The translations under genes and the position numbers were made by a program. Positions 25,862 through 36,500 of a stretch of 64,000 nt of DNA are shown here, in pieces; position 1 is the stretch's first letter; each line of letters begins with the position of its first letter. The stretch is taken from contig JAQGEQ010000003.1 of NCBI GenBank assembly GCA_034620365.1, forward strand, positions 992,001-1,056,000, read 5' to 3'. This DNA comes from Pegea sp. RAD2-039 (Eukaryota; Chordata; Thaliacea; Salpida; Salpidae). The notes under the pieces were generated by a model. That model was given only the letters and a program-made list of their open reading frames with translations. It was not told the origin of the DNA and made no database searches.

Positions 25862-28175
25862 CTGTAATAGAAGAGAGTGTTTAAGACACATATGGAAAAA
25901 GAGTTGATCTTCCATAATTATCATAAAAAAGACAGTAAAATGGCGGACTTCAAAGTTTTATCATCAAACACGAATATTCAAAGTGTGTAAATTATCGGGC
26001 GACCTCGCTGTTTCTACCACAGGACGTGTGAAAATAAACTTTTTAAAAATTGTCTTTATATGTCAAACGCAGTTTTTTTTCTATAGAGTATAACTGGAGT
26101 TTGGTTAATACAAATTTTAAGCTGACATTTTAATGGCTGGATTGAATACAATTTCCGTTTTTAAACAACAAACTTTGAAGCTATACAATGCGATGTATAT
26201 GATAGAATATCAATGAAACTGACTCATTATAACAGAACGGTATCCTGAAAACGATAGATGATTGGCTACTGTCATTCTAAACTGACACTTTAGCCCTTTG
26301 ACTTAAACTTGAACAATTGGTGAATACTGCTCAAAGTTTCATGGTTGTCATTTTTTCTATAGAGATGTAGCTAATTGATTCAATTATTATACTTTTCACA
26401 ACATTGATGAAAAACATAGTGACAATTCATTTCATTAAGTTCAGCCTTAGCGCAGTATTCATATAATCAATAGAAGTAATAAATTGAAGAAACTTATATT
26501 GAAATAAATTTCATATCTTGAAATCTAAAGCTTGTAGAGAAAATTTTTTTTCTAAAATTAAAAGTTTATATTTTTTTTTCAAGTTGTTTACTTTTTAATA
26601 CAAATCCACTAAAAACACACATTAGTTTTTTTTGATATACATGGTATTTAATCTGTCATCGTATGTATTACTTATTCATTACTATATCAACACACCCACT
26701 CAAAAACTTAATTAAGTTCTTCGTAAGTTTAGTTTTAACGAATTACGTAACTGCAATCTGAAAAACGATCTAAGAACTTTAATTCCAGTAAACTCAACAA
26801 ACTAAAAGGTTTTTCAGAGTAAATCACTGAAAATCGTTTTAAGAGATCTGTATAAGTAAGTGTTTAGATCGTCATTAGAAAAAATACCAACATGTTAATG
26901 ATAGAAGTTTTAGTATTATAGAAGTCAATGACTTAGGTTTTAAACATTGCAGCTGAAAGAGTTGATTTTGTAAGATGATTATACCATGACTAGTATGTGT
27001 ATAGGAACTATACCAACATCAAAAATAATGCTTTCAATTATAATGTATGAAATCTTATTACTTAGTGTTGGCTTTTTGCCAATGAATTATGTAACACTAG
27101 TACAATTCTAAATTGCCGTCTACCTTCTAAATTTATGTTAATATTTTTCAGGTTGAATTGAAAATGTTTCGATTAGAAATGAATTAGACAGCGGGTTAAA
27201 AGAACGTTTGCTTCGGTCAATAATCATGTCAGATCTACAAATCTTGAAGCATGGCAGCAGTAAAGGATAAGGGAACTTTTTTGGTAATCGCAATCCGATA
27301 AGTGTTAACCTTTTTCTCTTTATCGTTCTCTCTCAACATAGAGCCAGCCTCTGTGTTTTCAGTAACTGATAATTTTTTACTGTTTGTACCGTTTCAAATT
27401 CCTATCCATTTATTTTATCTTTAAATTTGTATCATAAGCTGAAAGACAGAAAAAACAAACGAGAAAAGACCACCCGGGTATTGTATGATGATATATCAAA
27501 AGTTTTATAAAGTAGACAATACTCGAAATGTTGATCGAAATGTTCAACCTTATATACAAAAAATTATTGATCTTATAAATCTTGTGATACCTTATTTTTC
27601 AAACGAATGGTCTTATCAAAAGTTTAATCTTTTTATTTCAGCTTTCTTGTTATGAAATGTAAAAATTAGTTAAATATAAGATCTCGCCAGCAACCTGAGC
27701 AATTATTCTATCAATTATAAAATATTTTATGGAAAAGTTATAAGTTTAAAAACTACCGAGTCTAGTTAAAGGGAAATTGGTGTTGTTCGAAGCATCATAA
27801 CTCTATAAGCTTCCGTTTATACCTCACACCCACGTCAAAACTTAACGTCTCAATCTAAACATTGATATCCGACTTGAGGCAGCTGACAGCGGCGGCATTT
27901 TACACGCCAAAACACCGCCAGGTTTAATCATGAACTTTATCATAAAACGAACAGAAGATATTTTTAGAATACAGTGATTTAAAACAATAAAAAATGAAAT
28001 AAACTCTTGAAACAACTTTAACATCAAATTTAAGAGCTTTTCAATGAAATTTAGAAAAATTTTAAATAACAAATTAAAAAGTTTAATAAAATTAATCAGT
28101 GTCTCCTACCTCTGGGTGACTGTCGGTTGGATGAAGATAATCATTTTGTAAGTATGAATGAGAACGTCCAGTCAT
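24518..28175 (-). CDS. NET-family (Noc/Elbow, Znf503/703-like) zinc-finger protein
   Basis: Two coding exons, join(24518..25861, 28110..28175) on the minus strand, give 469 residues. The family acts in the nucleus as developmental transcriptional corepressors; that is family knowledge. Visible in order: SYLQNDYLHP near the start (residues 7-16), matching the YLxPxYLxPL block before the Sp motif; Sp/Buttonhead-type motif SPLVLLAKTC (28-37); basic, serine-rich stretch with NLS-like KKSR and PRKRVKH (about 140-161); DPFCVNC block (255-261); one atypical C2H2 finger, C-x8-C-x12-H-x3-H (328-354), with FATADELLAHLRSH; conserved SPLSRYGVNPY, VPSLP and GPYCPPFGLYGQR near the C-terminus (417-462). The Groucho-type FKPY motif is not intact; only NKPVY (95-99) sits there. 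The ATG at 28175 has A at -3 and an in-frame TAA eight codons upstream. The longer single-exon frame starting at 25924 is intron read-through. Confidence 0.93.
24866..24946 (-). other. Atypical NET zinc finger
   Basis: This segment codes CNWNVGSVSC, then GKMFATADELLAHLRSH. Spacing C-x8-C-x12-H-x3-H, with eight rather than two to four residues between the cysteines, is the hallmark of the NET finger (human form CNW...C.KRFAT.EELL.HLRTH). All four ligands are present. Confidence 0.9.
25862..28109 (-). other. NET gene intron 1 (2,248 nt, phase 0)
   Basis: The donor is GAG|GTAGGA at 28109 and the acceptor is TTACAG at 25862. The intron interrupts the protein just before the Sp motif. It contains short GC-richer islands at about 27.2-27.37 kb and 27.87-27.92 kb. 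The open frame 27842-28072 (minus) starts 38 nt past the donor, is mostly hydrophobic A/T-rich read-through, and is not considered a gene. Confidence 0.85.
27871..27922. promoter_or_regulatory. CpG-rich intronic element near exon 1
   Basis: A 52-bp patch contains CAGCTG, GGCGGC and, on the minus strand, an E2F-like TTTTGGCG within TTTTGGCGTGTAAAA. The GCGGTG...GCCGCC arrangement is partly symmetric. It lies about 190 bp inside the first intron in otherwise A/T-rich DNA, which is a common place for an intronic enhancer or promoter-proximal element. Function is inferred from position and composition only. Confidence 0.35.
28110..28175 (-). other. NET gene exon 1 (66-nt first coding exon)
   Basis: The exon encodes 22 residues, MTGRSHSYLQNDYLHP then TDSHPE, ending at GAG|GTAGGA. 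Joined in phase 0 to IDLKQSPLVLLAKTC it recreates the conserved order seen in Noc/Elbow proteins (YLxPxYLxPL...DAKKSPLALLAQTC). The start ATG has adenines at -1 to -3. Confidence 0.88.
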
Positions 28176-28840
28176 TTTGTCAATTTTTATCAGTGATTAA
28201 AGTAAAAAAACTTTACGAAAAGGATTTAAATCTTTCTGAATAAAAACTGTTGAAAGAAACATAAAATTTAGTTGTAATTAATTTAGAACTGATAAAAAAT
28301 TGAGATTACTGATAAACAATGAGCTTATGCTTATAAGATAAAATAAAATTTTCTCAGAAAAACATTAGAAAATGGTTTCAAAATAAAAATTGACTTTCAA
28401 TCATACTAAATCCAATTTAAAAACAACCTTTAAGAGCTTCTAATGACAAGTTTTAAAAACAAGCATCTTTATATTCAGCTAGATTTTACCGAAGACTATT
28501 AATCTGCACATAAGGTCTAATCGGCATGTGCGAACAGTCAGCATCCATTCACATTCAACGCTCTCGTTCAAATATTCAAAAAAATGAAAAAGTGAACTCT
28601 GAAATTTGAAAAACTTTTTTTGCTGAGCTCTTTACAGCCTTGCGTTTTCTCCTTTCTTTGTCGATATCCTTTTTTTTTTCCTTTTTTATCGTGTCTCTCG
28701 TTTTACTGTGACGTCATTAAGCCAAGTTGGTGGCCTTATTCAACTACCCTAGGCCGTAAATCTACACTTAGCACCTTTCATTGAATTCACAACAAATTCT
28801 ATGCGAGAAGCCGCAAAAACCCGAGCCGGACGTTTTTACT
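28176..28840 (-). other. Putative 5' UTR and promoter-proximal region of NET gene
   Basis: Non-coding, with an in-frame stop close upstream of the start codon. It includes a long pyrimidine/purine tract (28650-28700) and a GC/CpG-richer block at 28700-28860; 28801-28860 is about 48% GC by count. The transcription start is not determined; an upstream non-coding exon is possible. Confidence 0.4.
28709..28716. promoter_or_regulatory. Consensus CRE/ATF site TGACGTCA
   Basis: A perfect full CRE palindrome, the binding site of CREB/ATF bZIP proteins, lies 534 bp upstream of the NET start codon at the edge of the GC-rich block. Confidence 0.5.
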
Positions 28841-28878
28841 GACGATAAACAGACGAATTAGGATTGTTTATTTTTATA
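28838..28878 (-). promoter_or_regulatory. Tentative TATA/initiator core promoter
   Basis: On the minus strand a TATA-like TATAAAAATA (28878-28869) is followed by an initiator-like TCAGT (28842-28838), placing a candidate start near 28840. The spacing, about 38 nt from the first T of the box, is slightly long. Such matches are cheap in AT-rich DNA. The neighbouring CpG-rich block makes this place more credible than others. Confidence 0.22.
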
Positions 28879-28971
28879 CTTATAACCACCAACCAACAAG
28901 TCTCCAACAAAAGCCGCATAAGGTCATTTTAATTTCTAGTTTAGTCCAATAAGCACTTTATTGCTATTTGA

Positions 28972-29062
28972 CACGTGACAGATCAAAACAACAAATGCTA
29001 TTTACATAATTGTCACTTAGTGTAGACTAATTGTAAATCTTCTAGTTCGAATAGTCACGTGA
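28972..29062. promoter_or_regulatory. Two CACGTG E-boxes upstream of NET gene
   Basis: ACACGTGACA has CACGTG at 28972-28977, and the palindrome TCACGTGA lies at 29055-29062. These are bHLH/bHLH-Zip type sites 100-220 bp above the candidate promoter. Other copies in the window are at 21528 and 36524 (TCACGTGA). Confidence 0.3.
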
Positions 29063-29173
29063 TATTCAAAGTTTATGAATCTTCGCATTTTGACTTCTAA
29101 TCACCAGTACAGTTCTATTCAATTTTTTTCACTCACATCTAACTGCAAGCAAGTGGTGATAAGACTAAAGCAT

Positions 29174-29223
29174 GGCGCCCAAACAAAATAGCTAAATGAA
29201 TTATGAATAAGAGTGAAGGCGCC
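29174..29223. promoter_or_regulatory. GGCGCC pair, about 1 kb upstream of NET start
   Basis: GGCGCC lies at 29174-29179 (CATGGCGCCCAAAC) and 29218-29223 (GAAGGCGCCACCAT), 44 bp apart. The motif is rare at this base composition, and E2F-type sites share its core. Function is not demonstrated. Confidence 0.25.
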
Positions 29224-30340
29224 ACCATAGTAATCCTTTCATGTAGTTTGAACGGCCATAGACAACCACAAGAAGGGATTATCTACAGGTCTGTTCCTAA
29301 TTCGTAAAGAAGCAAAAAGTGGCAGAATGATACAATGACTCTCGCATGAGCTGCAAGAACCTTCTTTTTGTATATTTTGACAAATCAATAGAAAAAAGTC
29401 TTCTTCTGTGATTGTAGATTGAAAATTAAAATATATAAAACTAAAATATAATTTACACAAAACAACTATTTTCATTAAAACACAATATTTAATTTTTTAA
29501 CAGCTGAAATAACAAACAATGATTATTCAAAACTAAGAAGTAAGTTGTCACGTTAAAATCAAAATACAAAAATAGATTAAACTGAAACTAATAATTACTT
29601 TAAAATAATAGAAAAATCAAATTGATTTCTATCTTTTTTCAAATTAGTAGAGTAATCGATTTGTGCGTTATCAACCACAAAATTACACGAAAATTCTAAA
29701 TCGAAATTTAAGTTTAGGTTTTTTATTTAGTTATTATCTTAATCATCTCACAGCTTTTAGAGTTTGAAGGATAATTTGTAGACAAACAAAAAGGCTCCTG
29801 AAAATCATCAAAAGAAGTGCTTCATTGTAAATGTTGAAACCCTGACACGGTATGTGAGAAAAACAAAAGCACCAATAGAAGCATAAATTCACTGCCAGTA
29901 TAATAAAAAGAACAATAAATAAAAGTGTGGATTTCACAATTTTTTATCATGCCTTAATTAAAAGATGCTCTTTTATCACAACAATAAACCTTCTAAACTA
30001 ATTTGAAAGTAGAAGCGTTATTCTTTTGCCGTTGACGACAGTTTTCTACATAAGTTTTACCTCACACAACTTACTGCGTACGTCGATGAAGGATGAAACT
30101 TACAAAAGAGGAGAGAGCAAAAAGAGAAGAAGATGATGATTGATTGACGTGTAGAGCAGAAAGCTCCAGTTGCTTGAAGAATAATTTGTAGGTACTAAAG
30201 AACACATATCTTATTTTTTGGTGAAAGAAACGCCGAAAATTTTGAAATATCATTTAATAAATATCTAAATGATTAAATATACTTCTCTGTCAACAAGATA
30301 AAAGCTTCTACTAACAAGTTACAAGCTGAAGAGGAGGTAG
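29224..30340. other. Gene-free stretch upstream of NET gene
   Basis: Minus-strand open frames at 29239-29475, 29743-29937 and 30071-30253 have low-complexity or hydrophobic A/T-driven composition and no motifs. A purine-rich run (GAGGAGAGAGCAAAAAGAGA) lies near 30110. No gene is supported. Confidence 0.5.
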
Positions 30341-30530
30341 CTTTTGACAAATTTTTACTTTAGACACTTTTGGTTTCTAGTTTTCCATTGGTCACTTGAC
30401 AAACTGACATCCTCCGACATGTCATCGCGGGTGGGCAGTACTACCCATGAAAGCATCTGTACGTGTCCATACCATAATTTCTAGGATGCGTTGACTAGAA
30501 CTACTGACGTCAGTAGTAACTCGAGTTATA
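30341..30530. promoter_or_regulatory. GC-rich upstream element with CRE palindrome
   Basis: 30421-30480 is about 48% GC by count. The block carries an inverted CCAAT-type CCATTGGTCA, a GGGTGGGCAGTACTACCC motif, and the 18-bp perfect palindrome ACTACTGACGTCAGTAGT (30500-30517) centred on a consensus CRE. It lies about 2.3 kb upstream of the NET start codon. It could be a distal enhancer of the NET gene or a promoter of a transcript I cannot see. Confidence 0.4.
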
Positions 30531-33500
30531 CTGAAAAAAACAGCTTGTAGAGGCTGTTAAATCTATTTAAACAAATGTCATTTACGTGACACCTCACAAA
30601 CACTTGGTATACTTTAAGGATATTATTATAGTTTCTGTAATAATTTCTTTAGAGCCATGCAAAAATTACAGTAGAAACAAATTGTGGGACTACTTCCTCT
30701 TATTTCATCCAGGTAAACATTTCTGGTTCTTTTTCTTCTAGTTTAATTTGTTACTTGCTAACAAGTTCCTGGTTGTTTCTATGCGCTCGAGGATTTAATT
30801 TAAAGTTTAATGACACATCAAAGAGATTCAACAAAATTAGGAAGCAGAACGTATTCAATGAAAAAAAAACAAAGTGTTCTGTTTCAGCGTTTATAGTCTT
30901 ATGTAAATAATTTTAATGTATGTCAATACAATTTCATAATTCAATATTAAGAAAGACATGAAAAGGCAGCTTGAATTCAGAAATTAAATAGTAAAAAAGA
31001 AATCGATAAGCTTATAAGTAGGTTATAGAAAGGCAGGAATGTATAGCAGTTGTAGCCTTTTATAAAAAGTAAAAAATTCGAATTAAATTAACGTTAGTTA
31101 GAGGAAATAGCTGGTGCTGTATAGAAACTCAACAAAATTATCTTTTTCAATAACAAGTAAAGCTTTCAAACTATTTAGTATTTTTTCATAAATACCTTTT
31201 TGACCTCAACGTATAGAAGGATTTAAAATTAAAACCGATTACTCTGACAAAAAAGCTGACTGCATTATTAAACATTTGAAACTCACACACTAAATAGGAT
31301 TTCAGTTCATTAAGAAACTAATTTAAAAATGCTTTAAATGGTTGCACTGGAAGCTTGAAGCAATTCGGTAAAAGCTGCTGATAAATGTCGAGCTGAAACA
31401 TCTCCAATTTATTTGCCAACTTTTTGAAGCATGTCAACTACTTCTTTAACGTTTCTCTACTGACTATAACTGATACTTCGAGTTTAATTAATATTTTAAA
31501 AGCTATTTGGAAGCAATGCTTAAATAGTTTTCCTGATTTAACTACTTTTTTTTTATTCTGTCATCAATCAATTAAAAGTATGAATCAGTATTAAAAGTAG
31601 CCGGAACTACGGTATAAACATCACAACTTATTAAAGCATCTAACCCTCATTGGTCTATGAATCATATGTTTGTTCATTGAAGCGGATACTGTAAATCAGT
31701 TTATAGAGTGATTCAAAGAGTAGTTGGTATTAAGATCCAAGTTTATCTGATTTCTAACTCGGCCGCTTAGGCTATTTCTCAGGTTGTGTTCCGTATTAAG
31801 GAATAAATTCTAAATTTATTGAGTGCACTTTAAGTTTAGGACCTAGTTTCAAAATCCTGTTTAGTTTTTAAATGTGACATTTATAAATACTTTTAAAAAT
31901 ATTTCTAATTTATCTAAAAGGTCCTAATTTATTTCTTTATATATTTTAAAGGTTTATATTCCAGTGAAACCAATAAACGTTTTATTGAGAACTGCTTTTT
32001 TAATATTAGGCTGATGGCCTTTTGTGCGAAACTATTCGCTACGAAAGCCTTTAATCTAGTGATTGCTAGAAAGAACTTGCGTCAAACAACTATCAAAGGT
32101 TTGTTGATATAAGATCTTTGAATGTAATCTGAATAAATATTTATTTATCTACTCCATTATAAGTAACTAATTGCTTTTTAATTGTGTTGGCAAATATTAA
32201 GAGTTGTAATTAGTTAAGTTCTCAAAGTATATTGTACAAACACAGAGTTATTTTGTCTAGGAAACTAAACTTAAGTGTAAATTCAGACTTTAAAAAATAC
32301 TTACTTTTTGGAGGCATGTAAGATTTATTACACTTAAAATGTAAAAGACAAAAACCAGCAAAATAAAACAATTTAAAAACTAAAATTTATAAAAGTGTTG
32401 ACTTAGTGTGTTTGGTTCCTTTTAAACCACATGCTTATAAGCAAGTTTGGAAAATTGTTATTTTTAATTAAAAAACTCATTTTCTATGATCAAAGTATGT
32501 TTTTAAAAACAAATATTCATAGTTTCATTCAGCTGAAAAACTGGTGTCGACTACCTAACCTATAGTATTTACCTTACACAAAACTAACTAAATATTTAAT
32601 TTCCTATAATGAAATTTAATACTAAAAATATTGTTTTTGAGTTAGTCAAATTTCATAAATATTTGGAATAAATTTTATTATAAGTTATAAACATATTTTG
32701 TTAGTTTAAGTAAATGATTATAGTTTATATTGGTTTTATAGGAAAAATATTCTTATATAATATTCGACTTATATAAATAATAATTAGTTTCTCAAATCTC
32801 AATGACATTCAAGTAAAAAAGTTTTTAAAATAAATTATATTTCTTAGATTTAATTCTGATTTTCTTTTCTTTTACACATACTAGTCATTTCATGTTATTC
32901 TACTGTCCCTTCATTATTGACAGAAACAAGAAAATCCAGTAAAAGGTATTATATTAATGTTTGATGATATTCATATTTCTTTAAACTAAAGATTTTGTAT
33001 TTACTGCTTGTCTTTAGTATCTAATTAGTTCCTTTCATTGCGACTAGACAAAATAATTACTTTAATAAAAAAGATAAATCTATTTTCTAGAAGGAATTAT
33101 GGTACATAAGATATTTTGACTGTAGTTAAAACGTTTTTTAATAAAATTACCCACCTCTTGCATAGCTGATTATTAAATATAATAATATAGTAATCAAAAT
33201 TTAATGATAAATATGCCAAAATAAAAATATTAATTTATCTAAAAACTTGAAGTTTACTTTTGAATTTTCTTATTTTAAACTTATATTATTGCTGACAAAG
33301 CTTATATGTTTTACCAAAATTAAAAAAATATATATATAAGCTTTAAAAAGAAGTTATTTGGGAATATCTAAGGTTTTCATTTGATTTTCTTAAAGTATTT
33401 TTTTTAGTTTTGTAAAATGTATATAAAAAATCTTTGCATTCAAGCCTTTATTTTAAATATGAATAAAATTCATTTTTTTAACTTTTATTTTGTAGCTAGA

Positions 33501-36500
33501 TATTAAGAAAAGTTTTAATTATTTTAAAAACAAGTTTTCAAATTTAAGTCAAGAAAAGAACATGCTTTAATATATCAAAAACATTCTTATTATATGTTTT
33601 TAATTTGGATAAACATTTTGGAGTTCAACCAAAATTTTAGACTTCATCGTTTTATTTTGACTTTACTTTTACAATTAGCATACTTTACTACTACTTATAA
33701 CTGGCAATTTTATATTTAGTTTGTACCTATGTTATTTCCTTCATGCATTATATCAATTATGTTTTAGCATAAACTCTTTACTTCAATTTAAAGCAGATCT
33801 TACTTTTAATCTATATATTACTTTTAAAGTCTAACATACTTTATACTATAAATTCAATTTTATGCATAAACAGGTTATAACGGGTTTAAACTTTTAGTGT
33901 AACATTTAAACTATTACTCTTGATCACTTACATTTCAATTAAGCCTAATAAGTTTTCTTTTAACATTTTTTAATCAACTTATCGAATATTATAAAAAAAA
34001 TAAAATGAAATCTTAAGTATTGACAAAACACAAAATAAAATATGCTATAAATATTATTTTTATGCTATACATAAAATAAAGATTATATAATGCAAAAATA
34101 TTTATATAAATTAAAGCTTTTCCTTTCACCATATAAGTTAGATTTATATAAAAATGTTTTAAATAAAGTTGAAATTAAAACTTCTTTTCTGACACTATAT
34201 AAAAATAATATTATCTAATCATATATACATGTATAATAAAACGACTTATTCATTAACACTGTAAGCATAATGACTTAAAAACTTCCACCAGCAACGCAAC
34301 TGAATTTAATTATGCTGCTTAAGCTATACAGATCAATTACATCAGTAAGTTAAAAGCTTTCGTCTTAATGAGTAATCAATCTTAATTTAAATATAAATTT
34401 ATTAATTAAGTTGCTTCATAAGATCTTTACTAATAAATTATAAGGTTTGCCTCCTGTAATACTCATGCATCAAAATGCTTTTAAATTTATGTTAAGAACT
34501 ATTCAATTCGAAAATCATTAGGCTCATACGTTCAAAAGTCTTAAATTTTTCCTAACCAAAATTAAAAACCTATAATTTTCTGGTCAAGATTTTAACAACA
34601 ACAAAATTGTAAGTATAGTAATTTCAGAAAACAAAAAGCTTACAGTTCAATAAGCTTTAAAAATATGTACTCTAATAACATCTAACATAACTTTACCGCA
34701 TTGAAACTTAAATATATAATTCAGTTACTCAAATTAGTCAGCACGAAGAGTTATTCACTAGAAGTAAGCTTTATAAATTAAATAATAGAATAAACCAACA
34801 TCTGTATGTCGAAAGAAAATATTTCATCTTACAAATAATTCACTAATCGACCTTTTACTTCTTTGTTGTATCAAATAGGTTAAGCCGCCAACTAATGAGG
34901 CGTAAGTAGCATGGTGATTATACTCTATGACGTAAAGAATTACCACCTAGATTTTATATGTGAAGTCCAAAACAAAACCGTATAGTTCCTTACGTTTTGA
35001 GTAAATTTCATTTAAAATTACCTAATTGTTTCCCAAAGATACTGGTTTAAAGTAGAAGCTTTCAAATTATTTGATAGAGTTTTGTTAAGTAAATTATGCG
35101 TAATAATTTTTAAACTAACAACAGCTAATAGTCATAAAATCAACTTTGAACAAATTTAAAAATAAATATTTAGTTATAAAAGATTGGAAAAAATAAAACC
35201 AAGAAAAATAAGTAATTATACTTTTCAAATTAAATTCAGAAAGCTAGCTGTTTACTTTACAATGCTTTTATCTAGCTTTAATAAAATAAGTTTCATTAAA
35301 AAGTTTTAAAAATGAAACAATCAATTATTTAAACTGTTAAATTGTAATGAAAAATAGCGACAAATTTTTTCATCTCTTAATTCAGCACACTTTTTCAAAG
35401 ACAACAAATTGATTAGAGTTTTGGGTTGAACCTAAAAATACTGTCTTTTTTGAATGATGATACAGAATATTTGTCTTAGATTAAATTCTAGAATAAAAAA
35501 AAGAAAATTAATCAAAATAAAGGTATTTAAGTAAAAGATTTTTATTCAATTTCGTTTGAAACTATATTTTCAATCATTTGTAGCAAGTAGTAAATTATTT
35601 CTTGTTGTTTTAATCGTTTCCAATTCAGTATACTGAGACGAACTGCAGAACGGAAAAGAAAAGATCAGTTCTATTTCTGTAAGATGTAAACTTTTCATAC
35701 TCTATAAAGTTTGTTTGAATGATATTGTTTTAATATAACGATCAGCAAGAGAAGAAGTTTAGCAATCTCAAAAATGAACAAAATTCGATCAGTTAGATTT
35801 TTTATTTTTTCTTTGGTGTTGACTTAAACTGTATTTGAAACTTGTTCGGGTGTCTTAACTATTTCAGTAAAATTTGTGTCGTGAGGTGCTTGGAAAAATT
35901 CGAAGAACAGAAAATGAATTAAAATCAGACAATCAATAACACCACAGTAAAATAAATCACTTGTTTTATTCAACTAATTACTTTTACAGTATGGTGAATC
36001 AATTACAAATAAATCAATTAACAGCCACATGATAAATAATAACCTTAAATCTCCTCTTCATCTAGCTCCTCTTACTTCTATTTGTTCAACATTCTAAATT
36101 TTTTTGAAACAAAATAATGTCAGACACTTTTTCTAACATCGCTAACATCACTAAAAACGTTTATATGTCCTACAAAGTCTGATGAGACGGAAGTATACAT
36201 CACCATAAAAATCAAGTATCATCTGTAAAATACAACAATACTTTAAACATAATTGGATTTCGGAAATAAATCTGGTCTTAGACTCGTGAACACAAGGCTT
36301 AGTCTTTGCTACAAGTGATTAACATGCCAAACAACAACTTACTTTAATGTTTCTATCGTCTAGAGCTTGCTTTGACGTTTTATGTCAGCAAAATGACGCA
36401 GATTTGATGACAAAAGGCCATATGTTTGACGAGTAAGCAAACATAAATAGTGACTGTCAAATCGACATTAAAGTGTAAAGAGTGTAAAAATTTACTAGCC

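Noticed and set aside
25205-25907. Plus-strand open frames opposite the NET exon (25205-25399 and 25701-25907)
   Set aside because: They are antisense shadows of the coding exon with no motif of their own.
25862-25924. N-terminal 21 residues of the long minus-strand frame (MIIMEDQLFF...)
   Set aside because: They lie upstream of a strong splice acceptor, read through its pyrimidine tract, and lack the conserved family N-terminus, which is found instead in the exon at 28110-28175.
27842-28072. 76-codon minus frame just inside NET intron 1
   Set aside because: It lies wholly within the intron, is dominated by F/L/I/K codons from A/T-rich DNA, and only its last part crosses a GC-rich regulatory-looking patch.
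30660-30712. Possible micro-exon between an AG and CATCCAG|GTAAAC
   Set aside because: Splice-like dinucleotides are common; the enclosed peptide is about 14 residues with no homology cue or partner exon.
33320-33340. Short TA-dinucleotide run
   Set aside because: Too short to matter in DNA of this composition.
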